Assembly (NCBI RefSeq): GCF_002735305.1
Contig: NZ_PDYG01000031.1
Span: 1-44,972, forward strand
Direction: 5' to 3'
DNA length: 44,972 bases
Origin: Agathobacter ruminis
GTDB lineage: Bacteria; Bacillota; Clostridia; Lachnospirales; Lachnospiraceae
Shown here: piece by piece, positions 34,373 to 42,254 of the stretch
Numbering within the stretch: the stretch's first letter is position 1
Layout of the letters: each line of letters starts with the position of its first letter
Position numbers and translations under genes: made by a program
The notes under the pieces: model-generated
Told to the model about the DNA's origin: nothing
Databases searched by the model: none
Seen by the model: only the letters and a program-made list of their open reading frames with translations

Positions 34373-35129
34373 AGATTTAGTATGCGGATATAGCAAAAAG
34401 CCACATATCAATCCTGTTATCAAAAATATAGAATTTCAAATCGAGCAGGGAAGCAAAGTTGCAATCCTCGGGGCAAACGGATGTGGTAAGACCACACTGT
34501 TAAGAGCCATAGGAGGAATCCTGCCTTATGAAGGCAGTCTGCTCCTGGATGGAGAAGAAGTGCGCTCCTATAAGCGCCGCAAAATCGCAGAGAAGCTTGC
34601 TGTTATGACGCAGCTCTCGCAACTGTATTTTTCCTATACGGTGGAGGAGACCGTCATGCTCGGTCGTTATCTTCATACCAATCATATTTTTGGAAATCCG
34701 GATGACAGGGACAAAGATGTGGTGGAAAAGTGTCTCAGAAGAAACGGATTGCTTGAAATACGCGGAAAACAAATCGATGAATTATCCGGAGGACAGCGCC
34801 AGCGTGTATTTCTTGCACGCACCATGGCGCAGGAGACACCGATTCTGCTTCTGGATGAACCGACCAACCATCTGGATTTGCGCTATCAGGCGGAATTGAT
34901 GGAATATCTGCTTGACTGGTGCAAAGAAGATCCGGCGCACACACTGATAGGGGTGTTTCATGATATCAATATGGCGCTGTCAGTCTGTGATCAATTTCTG
35001 GTGATGAAAGACGGACAGATTATATCTGCCGGTTCAAAGGATGTTGTCCTTTCCGGAGAAATTTTGAAAGAGGCATATGAAATGGATGTGGAATCCTATA
35101 TGCAAAAACAGTTGTCATTTTGGTCCTAG
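34356..35129 (+). CDS. btuD: ABC ATPase for corrinoid import, BtuD-like
   Basis: ATPase of 257 residues, FecE/BtuD family. Motifs are Walker A GANGCGKTT near residue 40, signature LSGGQRQRV and Walker B LLLDEPTNHLD, with HD following. ATG 34356 overlaps the 3' end of the permease gene by 17 bp; no strong ribosome site is visible, which fits translational coupling. It completes the riboswitch-controlled importer. Confidence 0.9.
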   Translation: MILKSKDLVCGYSKKPHINPVIKNIEFQIEQGSKVAILGANGCGKTTLLRAIGGILPYEGSLLLDGEEVRSYKRRKIAEKLAVMTQLSQLYFSYTVEETVMLGRYLHTNHIFGNPDDRDKDVVEKCLRRNGLLEIRGKQIDELSGGQRQRVFLARTMAQETPILLLDEPTNHLDLRYQAELMEYLLDWCKEDPAHTLIGVFHDINMALSVCDQFLVMKDGQIISAGSKDVVLSGEILKEAYEMDVESYMQKQLSFWS

Positions 35130-35305
35130 ATTCCTTTTTGATAAATGTAAAGGTATTACGAAAATAATCGAACAAATACTGTTTTGATGTTAAATTTTGT
35201 AAAAAGAGCAAAAAATAATAAGATAAGTGATACAATAAATATTAGAATTAGAATAAAAGGAAAATACTTTACCAAATAAAGTAAACGCAACTTAAAGGAG
35301 TTATT

Positions 35306-36766
35306 ATGGAAAGTGGCAATTCAATGGAAAGATTAGAGGGCGGAGTCGGTAAGTTTGTTGCTGAAGCCGGTATAGAAATAAACGATTATGTCCCTTTGTT
35401 TGACATATCCGCTTATCCAAAAGAACAGCAGGAGATTATTGCCGAGTGCAACAAAAGAATTGATGAGGCCAACAGCAAATATCGTATCGCAAAAATCAGA
35501 GAGGATATGTTTGCAAAAGGCTTAAAATCCGGCATGTTTTATTGCACGTTTGACAGGGATGAAAATCTGCTGAGTTTTGAATTTAATGATGAAACCAGAC
35601 AGATGCTTGGGTATAGTGGACTTGAAGACCTGCCGAATGAATTTGACAGTTGGGTAAAGACGTTGATTCCCGAAGAACGGGACGGAATCGTGAAGCTGTT
35701 TTGGGAATCTGTGAAATGTCATCGCAATCTGCCGGAAATCACACATGCTACATATCGTATGCAGAAGAAGGACGGCAATATCATCTGGGTTACCGGTGCG
35801 GGAAGATTTATCAGACGCCCTGATGACGGTTCCCTTGAGATTTATATGGGATGTTATTTGGATGTCACAGCACAGCAGGAACTCGAGGAACATGTTAAAA
35901 TCATTGAAGCAATCGGTAAGGTATTTAATTTCTCACTGTTCATTGATGCGAAGGATATGACTTATCGCATGATCAGTACCAATGAATATGTGGAGTCGGT
36001 AGAAAAAGCCCCTGATGCAATCGCATTCATGAAAAAAATAGTCGATGAAACCGTTGCAGAAAGTTTTCGTGACAGATTGAATGAATGGCTGGATAAAGAT
36101 AGTATTCTTGCAGCCGTTGAGGAACACGGATCCTCCACGATGGAATTTTATAGTGCAAGCGCCAATCGTTGGTACAATGGCATCTTTATGGTGGGAGATC
36201 GAAACGAAGACGGAAGTCTTTCTCACCTTGTATATGGTTGCATGGATATCACAGATTCCAAACTGCAGAATCTTGCACAGCAGAAAATGATATCCGATTA
36301 TGAAACGGCGATTTATGTGGACTCTCTTTCGAAAGTGCGCAACCGCAAATTCCTGGATGAAAAGCTGATTTTTGAGCCTTGCAAGGCGGTTGTCATGTGC
36401 GACATTGACTTGTTTAAAGCAGTTAATGATACCGCAGGTCACAGGGGTGGAGACGAAGCGATTGCAAAAGTCGCCAGAGTGCTGGAAGAGTTGGTACGAA
36501 AAGAAGATATGGTCATTCGTTACGGCGGTGATGAATTCATGTTGGTTTTTTTTCATATCAATAAGAAGAGTCTTGAGAAAAAGCTGGCGCAGTTGAAAGC
36601 GGCAGTAAAAGAAGTCACCGTGGACGGGTATCCGGAAGTACGAATTAGCATGAGCTTTGGCGGAGCCTATGGAACGGAGCTTGTAAATAATCTGATTGCG
36701 ACTGCGGATAAGGCGCTATATGAATCGAAAAAGACGCGGGATACCTATACAATCATTTCAATATAG
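35306..36766 (+). CDS. PAS-GGDEF diguanylate cyclase
   Basis: Soluble signalling enzyme of 486 residues. A PAS domain lies at about 70-195, a second PAS-like region at about 200-315, and a GGDEF domain from about 330 to the end. The active-site GGDEF motif is at 407-411 and an RxxD inhibitory site (Arg398, Asp401) sits five residues ahead, so the enzyme should make cyclic di-GMP and be product-inhibited. No transmembrane segment is visible. AAAGGAG precedes the ATG. The upstream 176 bp between the importer and this gene hold no recognised terminator or ORF. Confidence 0.92.
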   Translation: MESGNSMERLEGGVGKFVAEAGIEINDYVPLFDISAYPKEQQEIIAECNKRIDEANSKYRIAKIREDMFAKGLKSGMFYCTFDRDENLLSFEFNDETRQMLGYSGLEDLPNEFDSWVKTLIPEERDGIVKLFWESVKCHRNLPEITHATYRMQKKDGNIIWVTGAGRFIRRPDDGSLEIYMGCYLDVTAQQELEEHVKIIEAIGKVFNFSLFIDAKDMTYRMISTNEYVESVEKAPDAIAFMKKIVDETVAESFRDRLNEWLDKDSILAAVEEHGSSTMEFYSASANRWYNGIFMVGDRNEDGSLSHLVYGCMDITDSKLQNLAQQKMISDYETAIYVDSLSKVRNRKFLDEKLIFEPCKAVVMCDIDLFKAVNDTAGHRGGDEAIAKVARVLEELVRKEDMVIRYGGDEFMLVFFHINKKSLEKKLAQLKAAVKEVTVDGYPEVRISMSFGGAYGTELVNNLIATADKALYESKKTRDTYTIISI

Positions 36767-36797
36767 ATTTACAGTCTTATTTCATTAGTGCTTTGCT

Positions 36798-37016
36798 GTG
36801 GGCATAGTCTTAATCGTTATTGATCTGATTGCTTCGATAGTAGAACAGGTTAGAATAAGGAATACGATTCTTTCGGACAGTGATAATCCTGATTTTCAGG
36901 CATTTCAGGATGCTTTATCAAAAGAAGGTGACTGTGTAGAGAATATAAAAGGCTTCGTAGAGGCGAAAATCGAGTCAGCTAAAGATAATAATGATTTTAC
37001 AAATGACGATGAATAA
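36798..37016 (+). CDS. Small hypothetical protein or gene remnant
   Basis: A 72-residue ORF beginning with GTG. It opens with a hydrophobic stretch (MGIVLIVIDLIASIV) and then becomes acidic and helical. No ribosome site lies upstream, and the frame is closed by a stop 12 bp before the GTG. It could be a small membrane protein or the surviving end of a deleted gene. A terminator follows directly. Confidence 0.4.
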   Translation: MGIVLIVIDLIASIVEQVRIRNTILSDSDNPDFQAFQDALSKEGDCVENIKGFVEAKIESAKDNNDFTNDDE

Positions 37017-37020
37017 AAAA

Positions 37021-37050
37021 CAGGGCGGAAATCTCCGGCCCTGTTTTTTT
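37021..37050. terminator. Bidirectional terminator between convergent genes
   Basis: CAGGGC (37021-37026) pairs with GCCCTG (37038-37043), with GGA/TCC extending the stem and one bulged G. T7 follows on the plus side and A6 precedes it, so it can stop transcripts from both sides. Confidence 0.9.
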
Positions 37051-37210
37051 ATGAGTTTTGAGCTTCGGATTCTTTGATATGGTCTTTCAAAACTTTATTT
37101 ATATATGCACTAAATGTTCGGTCGTCTTGCTCAGCAAGTTGTTTGATTATCTCGATGGTATCTTCATCTAATGAGACGGATACTTTTACTTTGTACGGTT
37201 TTTCTTTCAT
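37049..37210 (-). CDS. Ribbon-helix-helix (CopG/Arc-like) DNA-binding protein
   Basis: A 53-residue protein on the minus strand. It opens MKEKPYKVKVSVSLDEDTIE, where the KVKVSVSLDEDT segment is the beta strand and first turn of a ribbon-helix-helix fold, followed by IIKQLAEQDDRTFSAYIN and a final helix VLKDHIKE. Such proteins act as dimers or higher arrays on short direct repeats. A set of three 10-bp repeats stands just across the divergent intergenic region. An AAGGG element precedes its ATG. It probably represses itself, the divergent zinc-ribbon/SPFH cluster, or both. Confidence 0.8.
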   Translation of the reverse strand: MKEKPYKVKVSVSLDEDTIEIIKQLAEQDDRTFSAYINKVLKDHIKESEAQNS

Positions 37211-37240
37211 ACTTTATACCCTTTCTTGCTACCACATTCA

Positions 37241-37268
37241 TTGTAATATAATTCATTTATGATATAAT
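37241..37268 (+). promoter_or_regulatory. Promoter of the zinc-ribbon/SPFH cluster
   Basis: TTGTAA (37241-37246) and TATAAT (37263-37268) are 16 bp apart. The expected start of transcription falls in the 10-bp repeats that follow. Confidence 0.65.
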
Positions 37269-37270
37269 GA

Positions 37271-37300
37271 AGTAGTAAAAAGTAGGATAAAGTAGTAAGA
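37271..37300 (+). repeat. Three 10-bp direct repeats, candidate RHH operator
   Basis: AGTAGTAAAA, AGTAGGATAA and AGTAGTAAGA stand head-to-tail with a period of exactly 10 bp, one per helical turn, from 3 bp after the -10 box to just before the ribosome site of the first gene. Ribbon-helix-helix repressors of the CopG/omega type line up on such arrays. Confidence 0.7.
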
Positions 37301-37317
37301 CTGGAGGCTATAAAATA

Positions 37318-37811
37318 ATGCCAATAGAGTTAAGTGTTATTAAATGTCCAGAATGTGGCGCTGAGATATCTTTCGTTGAAAATAGAGATGTATTCGTTTG
37401 CTCATATTGTGGTGCGAAAATTTTGACTACAAACGAAATGGAAAAAATTCATATGCATCAATTCTTCTTTTTTTAGATGTTACTTGGGGTGTTTATGCAA
37501 TGGTATCACCAAACCGTAGAAATGAAAAACAGGATAGTTATAAGTATGAGAATGATGAAAAATATGAGGGGGCTAAAGTTCCTAATTCAGTCGGCAATTT
37601 AGAACATTACAATTATAGTGAAATGGAATCGATATTGAAAAAAGCAGGCTTTCAAAATATTATAAGCATTAATATGCATGACATAACATTAGTTGATTTG
37701 TTTAATAGGCAAGGAATGATTGAATCGGTGGAAGTCAACGGAAGAACTCTTCGTAAGGGAGTAGTGTATGAGCCTGATGTGTTAATTACAATAAATTATC
37801 ATGGAAAATGA
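37318..37811 (+). pseudogene. Zinc-ribbon membrane protein split by a frameshift at a T run
   Basis: GGAGG at 37303-37307 leads to ATG 37318 and a 52-codon ORF ending TAG at 37474-37476. It encodes a zinc ribbon (two CxxC: CPECG and CSYCG). The rest continues in the -1 frame to 37811, with a C-terminal domain (YSEMESILKKAGFQNI to ITINYHGK) matching the C-terminus of the protein at 39114 (KGIVSELEKIGFTNI to VIISYH). The frames meet at a run of seven T (37467-37473) before the TAG; one extra T would join them. The linker and membrane segment also look shortened. Options are a pseudogene, slippage expression, or a second start at ATG 37499. Confidence 0.65.
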
Positions 37812-37829
37812 TGAAAGGAACATTCTTAT

Positions 37830-38933
37830 ATGGGTATTATTAAAGCATTTAGTGGAGCTGTGTCAGGGAGTTTTTCGGATCAGTGGAGAGATATAATAAC
37901 GGTTGAACCTTTTACGGAAACTGAAGTAATAAAGCTTGGAACATTTATTAATCAAAATAATGGAAGAGGTAGTAATACAAATTCATCAGAAGGTGTGATA
38001 ACGAATGGGTCAAAAATATTTGTTCCAGAGAATACATTGGCTATTATTTTTGATAGTAGTGGAATTGAAGGTATTATTACAGAGCCTGGCGAATTTGAAT
38101 ATCATAATGGTGAAAAGAGTTTATTAAGTAATGATGGATTCATGGAATCTATCGTTAGATCAATCAATAGTAGATTTGATTTTGGTGGACAGCCATCTTC
38201 TTATAAAAAAATTCTTTTTATGAATTTACGTGAAATAAGAAATATAAAATTTGGCACAAGAGGACCACTATTGTATCATGACCTTTTCTATGATGTTGAC
38301 CTTGAAATAATAGCGCATGGCACTTTTTCAATTCAGATAATCAAACCTGCGACTTTTATACAGAATTTTTTGCCACCCAATTGCGAATATTATGATTTAT
38401 CAAATGTTGAAGCGTCTGAGATTATTCGTGCAGAGCTAATACAATCATTAGGTGCTTCATTAAATCGTTTGTCAAAAAAAATTAGAACCTCCGATTTACC
38501 GAGCCATATCAGTGACATTACGAAGACGATTAATGAGGATGCTCTTAATGTAGGCGCATGGAAAGAAAAATATGGATTTGAATTATCTTCGATTTACATC
38601 AATAATATACAGTTCTCAAGCGATTCAAGAGAATTGGTAAAGCAATTCTCTGCAAATAAAATGAATGTGGATGCATATGGAGCAACTTCAAAAAAAGCAT
38701 CGGATATAGCATTTATGCAGAATGTCGGACAAGGTGTTAAAGCAAATGGATTAGGTGATGCGGCAGGATTTATGATGGGAATGAACCTGTTTGAAAATAT
38801 GAAAAGTGATAAAGCAGAGGTAGCTTTTGATAACCAAGTTGAAATGGTAAAAAAACTTAAAGAACTATTGGATATTGGAGCAATCAGTGAGGCAGAATTT
38901 GATATCAAGAAAAGGGATATTTTAGGTTTGTAA
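37830..38933 (+). CDS. SPFH-domain protein, YdjI-like, with SHOCT tail
   Basis: A 367-residue SPFH (stomatin/prohibitin-like) protein of the YdjI or virion-core-protein-like group. It opens GIIKAFSGAVSGSFSDQWRD, a hallmark of that group, then has the SPFH fold (about 30-300) and an Ala/Gly-rich stretch ending at a short C-terminal SHOCT-like helix pair (KELLDIGAISEAEFDIKKRDIL). There is no N-terminal membrane helix. In Bacillus, YdjI sits with the PspA-type protein and zinc-ribbon protein YdjG in an envelope-stress group. Here two or three zinc-ribbon proteins surround it, but no PspA is present. AAAGGAAC precedes the ATG. Confidence 0.85.
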   Translation: MGIIKAFSGAVSGSFSDQWRDIITVEPFTETEVIKLGTFINQNNGRGSNTNSSEGVITNGSKIFVPENTLAIIFDSSGIEGIITEPGEFEYHNGEKSLLSNDGFMESIVRSINSRFDFGGQPSSYKKILFMNLREIRNIKFGTRGPLLYHDLFYDVDLEIIAHGTFSIQIIKPATFIQNFLPPNCEYYDLSNVEASEIIRAELIQSLGASLNRLSKKIRTSDLPSHISDITKTINEDALNVGAWKEKYGFELSSIYINNIQFSSDSRELVKQFSANKMNVDAYGATSKKASDIAFMQNVGQGVKANGLGDAAGFMMGMNLFENMKSDKAEVAFDNQVEMVKKLKELLDIGAISEAEFDIKKRDILGL

Positions 38934-38946
38934 GAAAGGAAAAATT

Positions 38947-39105
38947 ATGAACAAAAGAGCTTTGGAGGATGAAGAAACTCAAAAGTACAAGATTGATAAG
39001 GAGAAACAAATTGGATCATCAAATATGGTTTCAACTGTTATTGGCATGATAATTAGTATTTTAGTATTTGGAACAATAATAATTATGGTGATGGCAATTG
39101 GGTGA
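38947..39105 (+). CDS. Small single-helix membrane protein
   Basis: A 52-residue ORF: an acidic N-terminus (NKRALEDEETQKYK), then a hydrophobic helix of about 22 residues near 28-50. AAGAAAGG lies upstream. It begins 13 bp after the SPFH gene and its stop lies at the start of the next gene, so it belongs to the same unit. Function unknown. Confidence 0.6.
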   Translation: MNKRALEDEETQKYKIDKEKQIGSSNMVSTVIGMIISILVFGTIIIMVMAIG

Positions 39106-39113
39106 AATGCATT

Positions 39114-39671
39114 ATGAGAGTTGAAAATTTGAAATGTCCGTCTTGTGGTGCCATGATAACAGAAGAGTTGATAGGAACAAAAAAAGCGTATTGCTCGTAT
39201 TGTGGGAGCCGGTTTGCTATTGATGATGAAGTTAAGAGAACTGAGAGTAATGAGAAAATAGAGAAAACAGTGAATGTTACCAAGACATTTATTGATAAGG
39301 CTGCTGTTATAAGGGAGGAACGGCTGAATAAAGAGTCTAAGCACTCATTATTGTTTTTTGCGGGATGTATAATACTTGTACTATTGGTCTGGTTTGGATT
39401 AGGGCTTTCTATAAAACATGAGGAAGTGAGTAGGGAAGGAAAAATATGTATAGGGAGATCTTCAGAAGATATTGTTGGTAAAAAGTATAAAGGGATTGTG
39501 TCTGAACTAGAAAAGATAGGATTTACAAATATAGAAGTTGTTGATATGGATGATGCATTTTGGTTTTGGGAATCAGATACGATTGACAAGATAACAATAG
39601 ATGGGGATTCAACATTTGGAGAATACGAATACTTTGATCCGAGTGCAAGGGTTATAATATCGTACCATTGA
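39114..39671 (+). CDS. Zinc-ribbon membrane protein, YdjG-like
   Basis: A 185-residue protein. A zinc ribbon with two CxxC (CPSCG and CSYCG) occupies residues 6-32, a charged linker follows (36-80), then one transmembrane helix (about 85-108), and an outside domain (about 115-185) shaped like a short PASTA-like unit (DIVGKKYKGIVSELEKIGF). ATG 39114 follows GGGTGA at 8 bp; a GTG at 39102 overlapping the previous stop is an alternative. The split gene at 37318 is a paralogue. A cytoplasmic zinc ribbon joined to an external sensor suggests an envelope sensor or a PspA/SPFH recruiter. Confidence 0.78.
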   Translation: MRVENLKCPSCGAMITEELIGTKKAYCSYCGSRFAIDDEVKRTESNEKIEKTVNVTKTFIDKAAVIREERLNKESKHSLLFFAGCIILVLLVWFGLGLSIKHEEVSREGKICIGRSSEDIVGKKYKGIVSELEKIGFTNIEVVDMDDAFWFWESDTIDKITIDGDSTFGEYEYFDPSARVIISYH

Positions 39672-39766
39672 TTTTGCATTTGGCAATATTTGATATTTAT
39701 AAGTCATTATTATTAATGAAATACTGTAGTTGTAAATATTTTTTATGTGGAAGGAGAAATGAAAAT

Positions 39767-40828
39767 ATGAAATGTCCGAACTGTGGGGTGGAAGCTGATA
39801 GCAAGTTTTGCCCAGAATGTGGTAACCCTATGAAAGTTGCTGAGCAAAAACCCGAAAAAAAGAAATGTCCAAACTGTGGTACAGAATCAGACTCAAGGTA
39901 CTGTCCAGAGTGCGGCTCGCCGATGAATGAATCAGATAGTATACCGGTGTCTCCGATTATATCTCAAGAGTATATGTATAACACCCCACAGTACGCAGCT
40001 ACGCAGAAAAAGAACAATGCCATAATTATAGCAGTAGTTGGTGCTGCAGTTATTATTATTGCAGTTATTAGTGTTATAATAGCCATGCATCTTGGAAATG
40101 GCGAAAAACGAGCAGACATAAAACAATCTGAAACGACAGAAGAATCATTGGCGGATGCAGCCAAAGATAAACAGGCGAAAAAAGATTCAACAAAAAAAGA
40201 AAAGTCCACCGAAGAAACGCAAAGTGCTGTCGTGCAAATTGATGAATCTGAATCGCCATCTAGTGAATCTGAAGATACCGGAGATGGGAATGAATATTAT
40301 GATGTTGTAAGTACAGAGTACTATAAAACGGATTATTATACATATCGAGTGGACAAGGTTGTTGGAAAACAAGATGTATATATTAAAAATACTGCAATTG
40401 TATCTAAGGATAATAAGGTTATCGGAAAAATTTCAGATGATATTATACTTCAAAAGGGAAAAACGAATTGCTTCGTGTATGGTTTTGAAGGAGATATGGA
40501 GGGGGGAGATTATAAAATCCAATCTTCAGCCACTCCTATAGATGAATTATATAGAGACACTGGTGATATGGATGCGGTTGAGATGGTTGATTATAACCTG
40601 TCAGACGATAATCTTTATATTACATTTAGGCAGACAAAGGATAAGATTGCTAGCTTTGCAGGGTACAGGCTTCTTTTCTATGACGGGGATACATTGGTGA
40701 ATTGTGAAGATGGTTACTTTAGGGTATATTGTGAAAATTTGAATGGAAAAGATACAACCGATGTAGCAAGTATTTGGGCATATAATTTAAAATTTGATAA
40801 GATAGAATACTATTACGAAGCAGAATGA
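39767..40828 (+). CDS. Double zinc-ribbon membrane protein with external domain
   Basis: A 353-residue protein. Two zinc ribbons stand at the N-terminus (CPNCG with CPECG at 3-24, and again at about 36-55), then a Pro/Ser linker, one transmembrane helix (about 88-107, IIIAVVGAAVIIIAVISVII), a Lys/Glu/Ser-rich spacer (115-165) and an external beta-rich domain (about 180-353) of FxLYD-like appearance. GGAAGGAG precedes ATG 39767. It is the last gene of the zinc-ribbon/SPFH unit, before a terminator. Its role is not known; its layout echoes the smaller zinc-ribbon proteins. Confidence 0.78.
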   Translation: MKCPNCGVEADSKFCPECGNPMKVAEQKPEKKKCPNCGTESDSRYCPECGSPMNESDSIPVSPIISQEYMYNTPQYAATQKKNNAIIIAVVGAAVIIIAVISVIIAMHLGNGEKRADIKQSETTEESLADAAKDKQAKKDSTKKEKSTEETQSAVVQIDESESPSSESEDTGDGNEYYDVVSTEYYKTDYYTYRVDKVVGKQDVYIKNTAIVSKDNKVIGKISDDIILQKGKTNCFVYGFEGDMEGGDYKIQSSATPIDELYRDTGDMDAVEMVDYNLSDDNLYITFRQTKDKIASFAGYRLLFYDGDTLVNCEDGYFRVYCENLNGKDTTDVASIWAYNLKFDKIEYYYEAE

Positions 40829-40889
40829 TAAAAAATGGTACGCAGAGGTCGAAATATTCTATAATGGGATTAATATGATTAAAACCAAA

Positions 40890-40923
40890 GAAGCGATTAA
40901 GGCATGTCCTTAATCGCTTCTTT
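40890..40923 (+). terminator. Terminator hairpin, left copy of a flanking pair
   Basis: GAAGCGATTAAGG (40890-40902) pairs perfectly with CCTTAATCGCTTC (40908-40920), with AAA before and TTT after. The same stem recurs at 42781, on the far side of the next two genes. Confidence 0.85.
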
Positions 40924-41002
40924 CCTATAAAGTATATTGATACCGTATCTAGAACTAGCCTAATGTGACTGTCTACACTTAAAAATAAAAACGGAAAATT
41001 CG

Positions 41003-41044
41003 TTGATAAATCTAATTTAGATGGTATACTATCCATATAGATAG
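41003..41044 (+). promoter_or_regulatory. Promoter with two dyads for the ATPase cassette
   Basis: TTGATA (41003-41008) and TATACT (41025-41030) are 16 bp apart. ATCTAATTTAGAT (41010-41022) is a perfect dyad in the spacer, and CTATC (41029-41033) with GATAG (41040-41044) forms a second over the start site. These suggest regulation by an unseen repressor. Confidence 0.6.
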
Positions 41045-41088
41045 ATTTATTAACGTGAAATCTGTTTTTAAATTTTGGAGGGCGGATA

Positions 41089-42243
41089 ATGAAAATATTA
41101 CGAATTGTGGCGGATGGGCTACCACTCTTTAGAGAAAAACTGGATATATGTTTTTATGCTAGGCAGAGAGTGTCCGAGGGGCAGCAAGACCTTCTATACC
41201 CAGTGTTTTCGAATATATACCTAAATTCTGCAAATGGTATTATTGGCATTAATGCTTCCGGCAAGACATCTGTGTTGAAGGTAATACTTTTAGCGCTTGG
41301 GATTCTTAATAACGAGCCAATTAACCACATTGAGACCAAAGATATTCTAGGAAATGCAGAGAAAGCTGTGTTAGATATTTACTTCTATTCAGCGACAGGT
41401 GGGGAGATATGCCGTCTGGAAACTACTATATCATCAAACAAAGCCAAGATGGAGGGTACTATTTATAGTATTATATCAGAACGGATTTGGTCGAAGCAGA
41501 TAGACGAGATTACTACGCGAAAATCGTTACTCGATTTTGGTGATAGGGATCCTATAATGCAAAGAAGTGGGCAGGAGGATTTTTTGCCGGATGATGTCAG
41601 CATCATGATTGCTCGAAACAAGCGGACGGGCGAAAACTTGCGAGTGGTGAATTTGCTTAGATTCACCAACAACAATGTGCTCCCTCTTTCCGACAATATT
41701 CCACCGGAGGTTATAACTTATCTGGATCCGACGATTGAACGGTTACAGTTTGAGGAAAAAGAACAAAAGACAGTCATATCTCTTAAATTTAAAGGAAAAG
41801 AAGAGATTGTACTGAATAATCCGATTCAACTAAATAATTACTTATCCTCCGGTACAGTAAAGGGAATCATTACATTTACTCTGGCGCGGGAAGTATTGCA
41901 GACGGGCGGATATATGATTGTTGATGAGTTAGAAAATCACTTTAACAAGGAAATTGTAACCACGTTGATGCGATTTTTTATGGATAACAAGTTGAATAAG
42001 AATGGCGGTACATTGGTTTTTTCAACGCACTATCCGGAATTATTGGATGAGTACGACAGAAATGACAGTATCTATATTATTCGCAACAGAGACGGAATCA
42101 CCGCGCAAAATTTGGCTACAATTCTGAATAGAAATGATATTAAAAAGAGTGATGCTTATCAGAGTGGACTTATGGATGGTACAACACCGAAGTATGAAGC
42201 GTATATCCGACTGAAAAAAAGCATAGCTGCGGCGATTGAATAG
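41089..42243 (+). CDS. AAA/ABC-type ATPase, OLD/RloA/AbiLi-like
   Basis: A 384-residue ATPase of the AAA_15/SMC-like class. Walker A is GINASGKTS near residues 53-61, an ABC-like segment lies near 255-265 (NNYLSSGTVKGII), Walker B is MIVDELENH near 280, and VFSTHYPELLDE holds the switch His near 312. There is no TOPRIM in this protein; a small TOPRIM-like partner follows 12 bp later. Two-gene ATPase/RloB-type pairs such as AbiL and related sets act in phage defence. The pair here lies between two matching terminators. GGAGGG precedes the ATG. Confidence 0.82.
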   Translation: MKILRIVADGLPLFREKLDICFYARQRVSEGQQDLLYPVFSNIYLNSANGIIGINASGKTSVLKVILLALGILNNEPINHIETKDILGNAEKAVLDIYFYSATGGEICRLETTISSNKAKMEGTIYSIISERIWSKQIDEITTRKSLLDFGDRDPIMQRSGQEDFLPDDVSIMIARNKRTGENLRVVNLLRFTNNNVLPLSDNIPPEVITYLDPTIERLQFEEKEQKTVISLKFKGKEEIVLNNPIQLNNYLSSGTVKGIITFTLAREVLQTGGYMIVDELENHFNKEIVTTLMRFFMDNKLNKNGGTLVFSTHYPELLDEYDRNDSIYIIRNRDGITAQNLATILNRNDIKKSDAYQSGLMDGTTPKYEAYIRLKKSIAAAIE

Positions 42244-42254
42244 GAGGCAGGCCA

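Noticed and set aside
37271-37300. 10-bp direct repeats as a CRISPR or plasmid origin iteron array
   Set aside because: Only three copies with no spacers and no replication gene; the place next to a promoter and RHH gene fits an operator.
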